From Enteractinococcus helveticum (GTDB lineage: Bacteria > Actinomycetota > Actinomycetes > Actinomycetales > Micrococcaceae), in the NCBI RefSeq assembly GCF_001657475.1, contig NZ_LXEY01000021.1:186001-250000 (forward strand): a DNA stretch of 64,000 nucleotides. The letters run 5' to 3'. Under the pieces are notes generated by a model. The model did no database searches, was not told where the DNA came from, and was given only the letters and a program-made list of their open reading frames with translations. The translations under genes were made by a program, and so were the position numbers. Positions 25,936-33,940 of this stretch are shown piece by piece. How positions within the stretch are numbered: position 1 is the first letter of the stretch; each line of letters starts with the position of its first letter.

Positions 25936-26823
25936 ATGTGTCGTTGGCTTGCTTATCTCGGCTCATCGATACCGCTGGAGGATGTGCTGGTGCGCCCGAA
26001 CCACTCGCTCATCGATCAGAGTCTGCATGCCCGACAGCTATTCCTGCCCGGTGACCCGCTTGCAGCCCTCTTCCTCGATAATGCTTTCCCAACGAATGGC
26101 GACGGGTACGGCATAGCGTGGGCAGGGCGCGCTGGAACCCTCGGACAATACCGCCAAATCGGACCAGCCTGGGACAGCCTCAACCTTCGGCATCTTGCCG
26201 CGCAGATCGAAGCAGGATGTTTTCTCGCCCATGTCCGAGCGGCACCGGGTCAGACGATTGCTGAACAGAACTGCCATCCTTTCATCCACGACGGATGGAT
26301 GTTCCAACACAACGGCGAGATACCCAATTTCCCTGAACTAAAACGAGAACTGACATTCGATGTCGATCCCAAACTGTACCCCTCAATCCTTGGCAATGCA
26401 GACACCGAGGTGTGTTTCTACCTGGCCCTGACCTATGGCCTGGCACATGACCCGCTACAAGCTATGACACGAATGGTAGAGCGAGTCGAACGCGCCCGCA
26501 ACGAACATAATATTGCCGCACCTTTTCGTGCCACGATGTGTGCATCTGATGGCGATCAACTGGTCGTGCTGCGGTGGGTAAGCCCCGATGTGAAGGGCGC
26601 TTCTGCTCCGACTCTCTACCATTCCTATGGGCCCACCATGCTCCATACTGTCGACGGTGGCGCGGATACTCTGCCCGATAACGCACAGCTTGTCGTATCC
26701 GAGCCACTTGAGTTGCACTGGAGTACCCACGTGTGGAATGAAGTGCCGTCCGGATCGATTGGTATCTTTCGCCCAGAAATATCGCCTGCCTTCACACCTG
26801 TCGACGTGGACTTGCAACACTAA
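25936..26823 (+). CDS. class II glutamine amidotransferase (YafJ/EgtC-like)
   Basis: This 295-residue protein begins MCRWLAYLG, so after Met removal Cys2 is the N-terminal nucleophile of a class II glutamine amidotransferase. Further landmarks are FLAHVRAAPG, NCHPFIHDGWMFQHNGEIPN and the glutamine-binding GNADTEVCFYLAL. There is no synthetase domain, as in the YafJ and EgtC group. EgtC acts in ergothioneine synthesis, but no other egt gene is present, so the substrate is unassigned. The ATG follows AAGGAAATGAGG. It is followed by a rhomboid-like gene on the same strand. Confidence 0.82.
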   Translation: MCRWLAYLGSSIPLEDVLVRPNHSLIDQSLHARQLFLPGDPLAALFLDNAFPTNGDGYGIAWAGRAGTLGQYRQIGPAWDSLNLRHLAAQIEAGCFLAHVRAAPGQTIAEQNCHPFIHDGWMFQHNGEIPNFPELKRELTFDVDPKLYPSILGNADTEVCFYLALTYGLAHDPLQAMTRMVERVERARNEHNIAAPFRATMCASDGDQLVVLRWVSPDVKGASAPTLYHSYGPTMLHTVDGGADTLPDNAQLVVSEPLELHWSTHVWNEVPSGSIGIFRPEISPAFTPVDVDLQH

Positions 26824-26924
26824 ACGGGCACGCGACCATACCGTCTCAAAGACATCCGAGGCGAACCCGCAATGCCTGGAGTGACGCCCCTTCGAGTAGA
26901 TCAACGACGACCGGAGGTTTGGAG

Positions 26925-27587
26925 ATGAGTCCGGTGATCGAGTCCTTCGTACTGTGGGCAGCATTCGCGGCGGGATGGGTAGCGATCGCCGCCGCCACTT
27001 TGAAGCGTGAACCCAACAGCCCGCCGGTACGCTTCACCTGGTGGGCGCTGATTCTCTGGCTCATCGTGGCTGTCCCAGCACTTCTCCAGCTCGCGTTCCC
27101 GCAGCTTCTTGAGCTCGGCATGCGCAATGATGACATCGTTCAACACGGCCAGTGGTGGCGGCTTGTGACAGCCAATGTTCTGCAGGACGGCGGCCTGGCC
27201 GGAACGCTGAGTAATCTGTCGGTCCTTGCGGTTACTTTACTCATCGTCGGCCGCGTGCTCCCCGGCACGTTGGCGGTACCGCTGTTCATCGTCGGCGGGA
27301 TAGGCAGCATGCTGCTGCAGCTCAATCACCCCGGCGCTGGTAACTCGATGGCCACTCTCGCACTGCTCGCGGGCACGGCTGTCATCGGATTTTCGCCCCG
27401 CCTCACTTCCATACTGGGCCTAGCTGCCCTCATAGTGATCGGCGCGGTGCTCACGGTGCTTGGCAATGAGCATGGGCCAGCGATCCTCCTGGGGCTCGTG
27501 ATGGGCGTGATCATCCGTATCGTGTCGCGCCCAGAGAGTCCGCCGCGTAGTGGAATACACGCACCTCCTACGAGCAGTGACACGTGA
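26925..27587 (+). CDS. rhomboid-like membrane protein
   Basis: This 220-residue membrane protein has about six segments. GQWWRLVTANVLQDGGLAG resembles the rhomboid motif GQxWRL(I/V)T-x-x(F/L), and GAGNSMATLALL occupies the place of the catalytic G-x-S-G helix, with Ser present but the last Gly replaced by Met. A late EHGPAILLGLVMG could supply the catalytic His. It is a rhomboid-family intramembrane protease or an inactive relative. The ATG at 26925 follows CGGAGG; a TTG six bases earlier is less likely. It converges with the FAD oxidoreductase gene. Confidence 0.6.
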   Translation: MSPVIESFVLWAAFAAGWVAIAAATLKREPNSPPVRFTWWALILWLIVAVPALLQLAFPQLLELGMRNDDIVQHGQWWRLVTANVLQDGGLAGTLSNLSVLAVTLLIVGRVLPGTLAVPLFIVGGIGSMLLQLNHPGAGNSMATLALLAGTAVIGFSPRLTSILGLAALIVIGAVLTVLGNEHGPAILLGLVMGVIIRIVSRPESPPRSGIHAPPTSSDT

Positions 27588-27625
27588 TGTCGCACAAACA
27601 ACAGTCCGACTGGATCGCTCAACAG

Positions 27626-29017
27626 CTAGACGCCTTCGGCCAGCTCGGCCATCCGTGCAAGTCCCTGCTCGGCCACGGCTCCCAGCCGATCCACTGCGGA
27701 GCGAACCGCAGGTTCATCACGTCGGCCCGGATCAATGCGGGCAGGGTTGAGTGCACAGCTATTGGCCCACGCAGCGATGTCTGGTTCCGAATTGAACGCG
27801 CGTGTGGCCTGGATTCCTCGGACCTGCGTCTGGGTCCAGTCGAACGGGTTGTTGGGAAGCCTATTGGGTGGACACAGCCGATTGCGTTCCCGATCGTCGT
27901 CACGGGTTGCCTCAACGTAACCGGCCAGTGCAGCGCAAAAGCAGGGAAAGCCGGCCCGGATCGTCTGGCACCGAATTTTGTCATCACCCCAGATAGGGAC
28001 CACAGGCGGGTACTGCAGTCCGGAGGCAGCACTGTGTACGACCAGGGCGTCTGGGGGCATGGCAACCGCACCGTCTTGCAGGACGATCCGGTCGTCGGTC
28101 ATATACTTGATGTGTCCAAGGTGGACCACATGTTCGATGCTGCGCAGCAAATCCAGCTCCCAAGTGCCCAGCGTTGGGGTCTTTGCCATCGTCGGAGTAC
28201 GGGCAGTATCAATCCGAAGCATCACCCCGGCTGCTTCGAGGCGTAAGAACATGTCCTCGACCGACTCGGCTCCAGCAGCCGCCTCCATAGTGTCAGCTGC
28301 AAGTCCGAATGCCACGACCGGGTCCGGCTGGACGACGGCACGATTCAGCATCCATGGTTCTCGTGGTCGTACCCACATGATCCGGTCTGGCTCAACACCA
28401 TGGTTCAGCAGCCAGATGATCGCATCGGTGCCGGTCTTGCCAGATCCAACAATGACGTAGTTTCTGGGCGTCTCATCTAAGTTCGTCAGCGCATTGATGG
28501 GAACAACTCGGGTGCTGTCAGCAATTCCGAAGGGCGGGGGCGTCGTCACGGGGATGGTTGGGGCCAGATAGGTTGCATCGACAATACGTCGTCGTACGTT
28601 GATCAGGGTCGTTTCGCCTGATACCCGGGATGTGACGTAGTGGGAGGCGCCGTCGTCATGGTATTGGCTTGCTCCAAGAAACTTGACACGTCCTGAATCT
28701 TCGAAGCGATGATACAGCAGCTGGTCGTAGTAGTGGAGGATCTCGGAGCGTCGCGCACGTTCGTGAAGTCCCGCCTCAGGACCGTGCTGTTGCACCGCAC
28801 CGGTACCGAGCAACGTCGAGGCAACCCCGTAGAACTGCGATGCCTGGTGAAGCTGTACGAAAGGGTAGGTATCTTGCCAGTGACCGCCGGGCCCATAACG
28901 ACGATCGACCATCGTGACATGGACATCCGCGTGGTCAATCAGAGCATCCGTGAAAGCCATGCCGGTCGCGCCCGCGCCTACGACAAGGTAGTCAGTCTCC
29001 AACGAACGCATCGTCAT
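27626..29017 (-). CDS. FAD/NAD(P)-binding oxidoreductase
   Basis: This 463-residue protein is a flavin-dependent oxidoreductase related to flavin monooxygenases. The FAD-binding fold starts at once with YLVVGAGATGMAF, followed by VTMVDRRYGPGGHWQDTYPF, where GGHW is close to the GG-x-W signature of this group. A second nucleotide-binding stretch reads NYVIVGSGKTGTDAIIWLLN near residue 190. No substrate can be inferred. The frame is open for 89 further codons, but the ATGs at 29017 and 29011 place the dinucleotide fold at the expected distance from the N-terminus, behind AGAGGCG. It is the first gene upstream of the emfourin/DUF2182/tyrosinase block in chromosomal order but is not obviously co-transcribed. 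Confidence 0.72.
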   Translation of the reverse strand: MTMRSLETDYLVVGAGATGMAFTDALIDHADVHVTMVDRRYGPGGHWQDTYPFVQLHQASQFYGVASTLLGTGAVQQHGPEAGLHERARRSEILHYYDQLLYHRFEDSGRVKFLGASQYHDDGASHYVTSRVSGETTLINVRRRIVDATYLAPTIPVTTPPPFGIADSTRVVPINALTNLDETPRNYVIVGSGKTGTDAIIWLLNHGVEPDRIMWVRPREPWMLNRAVVQPDPVVAFGLAADTMEAAAGAESVEDMFLRLEAAGVMLRIDTARTPTMAKTPTLGTWELDLLRSIEHVVHLGHIKYMTDDRIVLQDGAVAMPPDALVVHSAASGLQYPPVVPIWGDDKIRCQTIRAGFPCFCAALAGYVEATRDDDRERNRLCPPNRLPNNPFDWTQTQVRGIQATRAFNSEPDIAAWANSCALNPARIDPGRRDEPAVRSAVDRLGAVAEQGLARMAELAEGV

Positions 29018-29455
29018 CGCCTCTGATCTCGTCCTCGGAATAGACCTTCGATACAAATAAATGTACTCCGTTACCCAGCGCCCAACAATAAGCCCACATG
29101 CTAGATATCCAGCACGCGGTTCATGCCGTGCCTGACACATTTTCAACGCGAAACCACGAGTGCGACATGAAGGCTGGACCGTTGGATGTGATAGGGATGA
29201 CGCCTCATCGATTCCGACCCCGCAGTATGTTGGGCAAGGGGTTACAAGTGGCTGGCAAAGCTGTCGATCTACTCCTGGTATCAATTGGTCGCATGATCGC
29301 GCCGGGACTACTGACCAGAACCGGTGCCCACCACTTGACGACAGTCAACGAGGGCACGAGGCAGTAGAAGCACGACCGATGACGATGCAGCCAAAACCAG
29401 CCTTCGCACATTCACATTGCCTCTCGTGGCGGAAGCAGTTGCTTATCTCCCCACC
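29018..29455. other. 438-bp region without a supported gene
   Basis: The only longer plus-strand frame (29098-29367) has no ribosome binding site and no recognisable motif. On the minus strand the upstream extension of the oxidoreductase frame is probably non-coding. The region should contain the promoter of the oxidoreductase gene, but no convincing -35/-10 pair was identified. Confidence 0.4.
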
Positions 29456-30064
29456 TCAGTCGATCGTCGTGCGTGACTGACCGAAGATCGGCGGCGTGCG
29501 CTCTTCAACCCAGGCAACGAGTGCATGAAAAGCCGCGGAGTCCTCAGCATCGATGCCGTCGCCACGAATGACCTCGTATTGGCGCCGGCCCACCGAGATC
29601 TTGAGTCGGCGCGTGAAGCCGTCAAAAATCACCGTGGTGGGTTCGACGTTTGGCACGTTGAAGAAGTCTGCCTGGGTGATGAGCTGCCGCAGCTTCTCAT
29701 CGTCGGCCTCGCTAAGCCTGTAACTATCGGTTTCGAAGGTCGTTGACCACCCGCCGATGCCTCCCGACACCGTGTAACTGAGCCGGATCTCGGTGTCATC
29801 GTGCACCTTGCGGCGGGCGCGACGCACATTTCCCAAGCGATCAGTGTGATAGGTGGCTCCGCGTGCGAGCCGCACCCGGAACCCAGGGGTGACGACGTCG
29901 GAGCAGGCTTCGCCGTCAGACGGGACGCCGAGGCAGGAGTCGGGCCAGTCGACGGCCTCCACACTGTGAATCGCGATCTCGTCTGCCGGCACTCGTTCGC
30001 GCTCGCTGGCATCGGTGAGCACTGCTGAAAGTGCGCTGATCAGAGGGTGTGACTGCGTTGTCAT
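29456..30064 (-). CDS. emfourin-domain protein (protealysin-inhibitor-like)
   Basis: This 202-residue soluble protein has two parts. Residues 25-80 form a small domain with VDWPDSCLGVPSDGEACSDV and VTPGFRVRLA, a Cys-containing module seen in many secreted and cytoplasmic bacterial proteins. Residues 92-185 match the emfourin domain, with RLSYTVSGGIGGWSTTFETD, LRQLITQADFFNVPN and a C-terminal ALVAWVEE. Emfourin is known as an inhibitor of M4 (thermolysin-like) proteases and is usually encoded beside its protease; no M4 protease gene is present here. The ATG at 30064 follows AAGGAGA. It is 61 bp downstream of the DUF2182 gene and likely the last gene of the tyrosinase operon. Confidence 0.75.
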   Translation of the reverse strand: MTTQSHPLISALSAVLTDASERERVPADEIAIHSVEAVDWPDSCLGVPSDGEACSDVVTPGFRVRLARGATYHTDRLGNVRRARRKVHDDTEIRLSYTVSGGIGGWSTTFETDSYRLSEADDEKLRQLITQADFFNVPNVEPTTVIFDGFTRRLKISVGRRQYEVIRGDGIDAEDSAAFHALVAWVEERTPPIFGQSRTTID

Positions 30065-30125
30065 GGCTGATCTCCTTAGGGTGAGGCTCAACAAGCGTGG
30101 CCTGTGAGGTTTACTCTAGTTCGTT

Positions 30126-30920
30126 TTATCGGACAATGGGGGTAAAGCTTCGGTATCCAGGGGCACTACCCCACCGTCGGGTCAGCAACGATCTGCGTCT
30201 GCGCGCAATGGGGTGATAACGTTCGATCGTGAGAATGGTCGCCGCCACCGCCATGGTGAAGACGTGGAACTGTCCAGTCAGGAGCACCAGCACCATGGCC
30301 GGGCCGCACAGCCCGACGCAAAGTGCGCCTGATCCGAGCCCGTAGCGTAGGGATTCGCGGGAGGCATCGATGCCGAACGCCCGCAGCGCCGGGGTGCGAT
30401 GGCATCGTCTTAGCAGGCGCAGGCGAGGCGAACTGAACTGCCACACAAGCACCGCAATCGCCATGCAACCGATGAGCGCGATGTTTCCCGTGGTCGCCAA
30501 GTTCAGCGGTACGGCGAGGAGGCCCGCAAGTGCCCAGACGAGCGAGTAGCCAAATAGGAACAGCAGTACTCTCACCGTACGATTTCGGCGCAGACTCGTG
30601 CGCCACAACGTGCCGACCTCTCTGATAAGCATGGGCGGTGACATGGCGAGGATCATCGCGAGCCACATTCCGACAGCGGGCAGGATCACTGCCGCTGAGA
30701 AGGTAGAGCCGTGTCCGTTCTGCCCCGCATGAGCCTGCTCCGCCGATGGTGTGAACAACACCTGCCCGTCGGTCACGCCAGTCTCGAGAGCACCGTGGGC
30801 TCCTGGGTGCCACCCGATAAAGAGCCACCAGCCAACGATTGCCAGGAGGATCAGCGTAGGCGCAGGCGCACTCCAAGCGGTAGCCAGCACGGCTCGCAAT
30901 CGGAGACGCATCTTGGACAT
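30126..30920 (-). CDS. DUF2182 integral membrane protein
   Basis: This 264-residue protein has about five or six membrane segments and matches the DUF2182 family of predicted metal-binding membrane proteins. Landmarks are MWLAMILAMSPPMLI (membrane segment with the family M-x-x-A-M-x-x-P pattern), WQFSSPRLRLLRRCHRTP and YGLGSGALCVGLCGPAMVLV, with its C-x-x-x-C pair. The ATG lies two bases after the tyrosinase stop codon, so the two are tightly linked. A role in supplying copper to the tyrosinase is a reasonable inference but is not shown. Confidence 0.75.
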   Translation of the reverse strand: MSKMRLRLRAVLATAWSAPAPTLILLAIVGWWLFIGWHPGAHGALETGVTDGQVLFTPSAEQAHAGQNGHGSTFSAAVILPAVGMWLAMILAMSPPMLIREVGTLWRTSLRRNRTVRVLLFLFGYSLVWALAGLLAVPLNLATTGNIALIGCMAIAVLVWQFSSPRLRLLRRCHRTPALRAFGIDASRESLRYGLGSGALCVGLCGPAMVLVLLTGQFHVFTMAVAATILTIERYHPIARRRRSLLTRRWGSAPGYRSFTPIVR

Positions 30921-30922
30921 GA

Positions 30923-32479
30923 TTACTCGATCACGTAAATACTGACCCGGCCGACCGAGAATTCCGCCCGGGCAACGGTCTCATTCGCCGGGACGAAACG
31001 CACATCGAGCGTAAGCGCCTCCGCACCCAGGGCACCGACGTCGACGATGTCACTGATCTCGAGCACCTGACTGATGCCGCTGCCGGAATGTGTTCCCTCG
31101 GGGTCGCTTGCTTCAGAGACCCCGAACAGGGAAACGACACCGGCGAGGCGCTCGGGGTGATCCTCAGGTTCTTCGTTCTCCGGCACATCAACGTAGACGT
31201 GGTAGATTGCGGCGTCACTTGCACTTCGAATTCCTTCGAGCTTGAGGAACACGCGTGGGGGTATCGTGGGGGTCGCCTCCGACCTGCGAGCCGCGGTACG
31301 ACTGAGCGATCGCATGCGAGACCCGTCGAGCTGCACTGGTGTGTCGGTCTGGCCGTGCACGACCACATGGGTGTCGCTGGCCCCGACGAGTTCTGGCTTG
31401 CCTTCTGATTTCATGATGACTCCTCTGCTGCGGGCGGTGACGCGCGCTGCTTCCGGCGCGGGGCGAACATCAACCGGTGCCGGTGTCTCGTCGGCCGAGG
31501 CCACCCGCTCCTCCGGCTCCGCACCCGGAAGAGCGTCATAGACGTAGCCGAGTGCGACGGTATCGAGGACCTCTTGCGCGGTGAACACCCAATCGCCGCC
31601 TTCCCAGGTCGGCACGACGAACGAGCGGTCAGCGGGACCTTCGAGCCAGCCGGGGTCGTCACTATCGGTGTTGGTCTGCCGCCAGAGCTCCCACAGGCGG
31701 TCGATGTTGGCGTGATGTAGCCAGAAGATCGGGTCGAGTGCGGCGGTGATCGGCATGGTCATGAGACCCAGATTGCGCCAGTCGTTCGGATCCTGTCCTG
31801 GCGCACTGCCCCCGAGCGCGGTGTGCAGCACATTGTGCGGCAGCGCTTCCAGGCTGCCGTTCGTGGAGGGCCCCTCAGTGCCGTGGTGGAACAGTGTGCG
31901 CGGGCCGCCGAAGCCGGGCGGGATATCGTTAGTGCCACCTGCGAATGCGGTGTCGGTAAGGGCAGAGAGTGAGACCATTCGCTCGTCGATGACGATCGGC
32001 ATCTCGCCGCTACCGTAGCGGCGTTCGATGTTCAGCGGGTTCGGGGACCCGTCAGGGAGCGTCGGTTCTGAGAAGGCTGACGGAAGAGTCCGGGCGTCGG
32101 GTCGTGCGGGGTCACTGTAGTTCCAGTAGGGAACGGCCCAGTCTTCGGGGCCACCTGCCGCGATGATAGCAGCACGTGCGATCCGTTCGAACGAGACGAG
32201 ATATCCCCGGTGCCAGGGCAGAAAGTACCAGCTCTGATGCTGGCATTGGTTCCAGAGACGCTGCTGGACCGTTGCAGGAGGCCTCGGCGCATCCGCATCG
32301 ACGACTCCGAACTCGTCCCACACCTGCGGGTGGGTGCCGTGGATCGCCGCGAAGAACCACCAACTCGTAGCATCGGTGAGAGGACGTGATTGCATTTCGC
32401 GAACCGCCACTGCATACCACAACAGCGTTTCCGTCCAGCCCTCTCCGGACGAGCGAACTTCACGACGAACATCGGCCAT
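30923..32479 (-). CDS. tyrosinase-family type 3 copper protein
   Basis: This 518-residue protein is predicted to oxidise phenols or catechols with a binuclear copper site. CuA ligands come from His47 (FFAAIHGTH), His81 (QCQHQSW) and His90 (FLPWHRGYLVSFE). CuB ligands come from His215 and His219 (LPHNVLHTALGG) and the LHHANIDRLW motif at 254-263. Cys79 stands two residues before His81, the arrangement that forms a Cys-His thioether in fungal tyrosinases. After about residue 290 a linker leads to a beta-rich C-terminal domain (380-518), which may cap the active site as in latent polyphenol oxidases. There is no signal peptide. The ATG at 32479 follows GAGGGAGAGG. Confidence 0.88.
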   Translation of the reverse strand: MADVRREVRSSGEGWTETLLWYAVAVREMQSRPLTDATSWWFFAAIHGTHPQVWDEFGVVDADAPRPPATVQQRLWNQCQHQSWYFLPWHRGYLVSFERIARAAIIAAGGPEDWAVPYWNYSDPARPDARTLPSAFSEPTLPDGSPNPLNIERRYGSGEMPIVIDERMVSLSALTDTAFAGGTNDIPPGFGGPRTLFHHGTEGPSTNGSLEALPHNVLHTALGGSAPGQDPNDWRNLGLMTMPITAALDPIFWLHHANIDRLWELWRQTNTDSDDPGWLEGPADRSFVVPTWEGGDWVFTAQEVLDTVALGYVYDALPGAEPEERVASADETPAPVDVRPAPEAARVTARSRGVIMKSEGKPELVGASDTHVVVHGQTDTPVQLDGSRMRSLSRTAARRSEATPTIPPRVFLKLEGIRSASDAAIYHVYVDVPENEEPEDHPERLAGVVSLFGVSEASDPEGTHSGSGISQVLEISDIVDVGALGAEALTLDVRFVPANETVARAEFSVGRVSIYVIE

Positions 32480-32493
32480 GGCGACCTCTCCCT

Positions 32494-32540
32494 CAACGCA
32501 GCGTTGATTGAAGAGTAAGGTATGCCACACAGACAAGCAA
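32494..32540 (-). promoter_or_regulatory. tyrosinase promoter and putative operator
   Basis: On the minus strand TTGCTT (32535-32540) and TACTCT (32512-32517) are separated by 17 bp, an acceptable sigma-70-like pair. A perfect palindrome, CAACGC / GCGTTG around one base (32494-32506), lies where transcription should start, so it could be a repressor site. It is 14 bp upstream of the start codon. Confidence 0.4.
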
Positions 32541-32754
32541 GGCGTGCACTACGCCTACTAGGTGTATTCTGGGCGAGCGTCCAAGTGTAAGACCTGCACC
32601 CGCTGTGCCTGTCGGTGTCGCCGAGCAACTCATGGCCGTCGGCATCCAGATCAGCGCAAACAAAAAAGCGACGATAGAACTCTCGGAGTCCTTCGCCGCC
32701 CTCGCACTAGCCCGCGTCATCCTCTTTCGAGAGATCTAGCAGGTATAAGATTTG
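32541..32754 (+). other. gap with a possible short coding remnant
   Basis: One plus-strand frame ending at the TAG near 32738 reads GVAEQLMAVGIQISANKK, then ATIELSESFAALALARVILF. It has codon-like composition but no start, and looks like the end of a lost gene. It lies directly beside the 3' end of tRNA-Ala. No function is recognised. Confidence 0.3.
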
Positions 32755-32827
32755 TGGAGCTTAGGGGATTCGAACCCCTGACCTCTTCCGTGCCACGGAA
32801 GCGCGCTACCAACTGCGCCAAAGCCCC
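32755..32827 (-). tRNA. tRNA-Ala (anticodon GGC)
   Basis: The 73-nt gene folds into a full cloverleaf: acceptor GGGGCTT / AAGCTCC with discriminator A, anticodon stem CTTCC / GGAAG around loop GTGGCAC, and a normal T arm GGGGTTCGAATCCCC. The G3-U70 pair of the acceptor stem is the alanine identity element. The anticodon GGC reads GCC and GCU. CCA is not encoded. Confidence 0.96.
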
Positions 32828-32925
32828 TTATCAAGTTTTTCTTGTTACCTCGCTGGGCAACATGTATTAGTATACATAGCTTTGTTTTGAAAACAAATTC
32901 CGCATGTCAGATTTTGCACGTGATG

Positions 32926-33522
32926 TTAAACACTGGTTTGCGTCAGGGTAAATGACCCGAAAGCGCCCGAGTTCGATTGCAAAACGTGTGCATTGCAGTT
33001 GGCCAGTCGAGGCACGCTGGCATAGTCCTCATCGTCGTGTCCGGTCAACAGGTGCGCGGCAGCACGAAGTGCGTTGCCGTGAGCAATAACCAGCAGCACA
33101 TCTGCGGTATCCAGGGCTTCCATGACAGCCTGGGCGGTACGGGTTCCCGATTCACGTGGGGTTTCTCCCCCGACGGGTCCGGCATCGATATTGGGCAAAC
33201 GAAATGCGGCATGTTCGTCCGGCCAGCGCTCCGCGATATCGGTGTACAGCAGCCCTTCCCACTGTCCGCCATGAGTCTCTTTCAGATCTTCGTCGATGAC
33301 AAAATCAAGTGCACGGTCGCGAAACATAATCTGGGCAGTTTCGACGGCGCGGAGCAGGGGTGACACAATCGCTGCATCAAATTCGGTGTGCCCCCACCGA
33401 CGGGCGGCGGCCCTCGACTGATCTCGTCCAGTGTCGTTCATCGGAACATCTTGTTGACCTTGAAAACGCCCTTGAGCATTCCAGTCAGTTTCACCGTGTC
33501 GAAAAAAGACGAGAGTCTTCAT
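32926..33522 (-). CDS. histidine phosphatase family protein
   Basis: This 198-residue protein has the phosphoglycerate-mutase-like signature FFRHGETDWN, with the catalytic RHGE at residues 8-11, and the second-half motifs LKETHGGQWEG and VIAHGNALRAAAHLL, whose His completes the site. Such enzymes remove phosphate from varied small molecules or proteins; the substrate is unknown. It lies directly downstream of rsfS, 36 bp away, on the same strand. The neighbourhood nadD, charged membrane protein, rsfS, phosphatase is typical of related actinobacteria. Confidence 0.85.
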   Translation of the reverse strand: MKTLVFFRHGETDWNAQGRFQGQQDVPMNDTGRDQSRAAARRWGHTEFDAAIVSPLLRAVETAQIMFRDRALDFVIDEDLKETHGGQWEGLLYTDIAERWPDEHAAFRLPNIDAGPVGGETPRESGTRTAQAVMEALDTADVLLVIAHGNALRAAAHLLTGHDDEDYASVPRLANCNAHVLQSNSGAFGSFTLTQTSV

Positions 33523-33558
33523 GTCGAAGGTTCACCTATCTCATGTCAGAAGTCTTGG

Positions 33559-33924
33559 CTAATCAGTCTCTGGCAGATCGATCTGTGGAGCATCAGACCA
33601 AAGACGGTCCAGTGCATAGTTTTCGCGTTCTTCGTCATGTTGAACGTGAACCACGAAGTGCCCATAATCCAACAGTACCCAACGGTTTTCCGATTCACCC
33701 TCGCGACGCGAGGGCTTCAGCTGGAGCTGTTCGCGTAACTGGTCTTCAATCTCGTCAATAATGGATTTCACTTGTCGCTCTGTAGGAGCGGATGCGAAGA
33801 AAAATGCATCGGTGATACCGAGGCGATCAGCAACATCTACTGCTGCGATATTTTCAGCCTGTCGAGTTGCTGCTGCTTTAGCTGCGATGTGCAACGCGTC
33901 CAGGGTTGGTTCGGGAACTGCCAC
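33559..33924 (-). CDS. rsfS: ribosome silencing factor RsfS
   Basis: This 121-residue protein binds ribosomal protein uL14 and prevents joining of the subunits when nutrients are short. The family landmarks are AENIAAVDVADRLGITDAFF, RQVKSIIDEIEDQLRE and ENRWVLLDYGHFVVHVQHDE. The start is a GTG preceded by AAGGAG. It is 16 bp downstream of the charged membrane protein gene. Length is normal. Confidence 0.93.
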   Translation of the reverse strand: MAVPEPTLDALHIAAKAAATRQAENIAAVDVADRLGITDAFFFASAPTERQVKSIIDEIEDQLREQLQLKPSRREGESENRWVLLDYGHFVVHVQHDEERENYALDRLWSDAPQIDLPETD

Positions 33925-33940
33925 GAAACTCCTTCTAAGT

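Noticed and set aside
27626..29284. 552-residue form of the FAD oxidoreductase
   Set aside because: The first 89 codons have no family resemblance; the FAD-binding fold begins right after the ATG at 29017.
29098..29367. Possible 89-residue plus-strand gene
   Set aside because: No ribosome binding site, no recognisable motif, and its composition is not convincing as coding.
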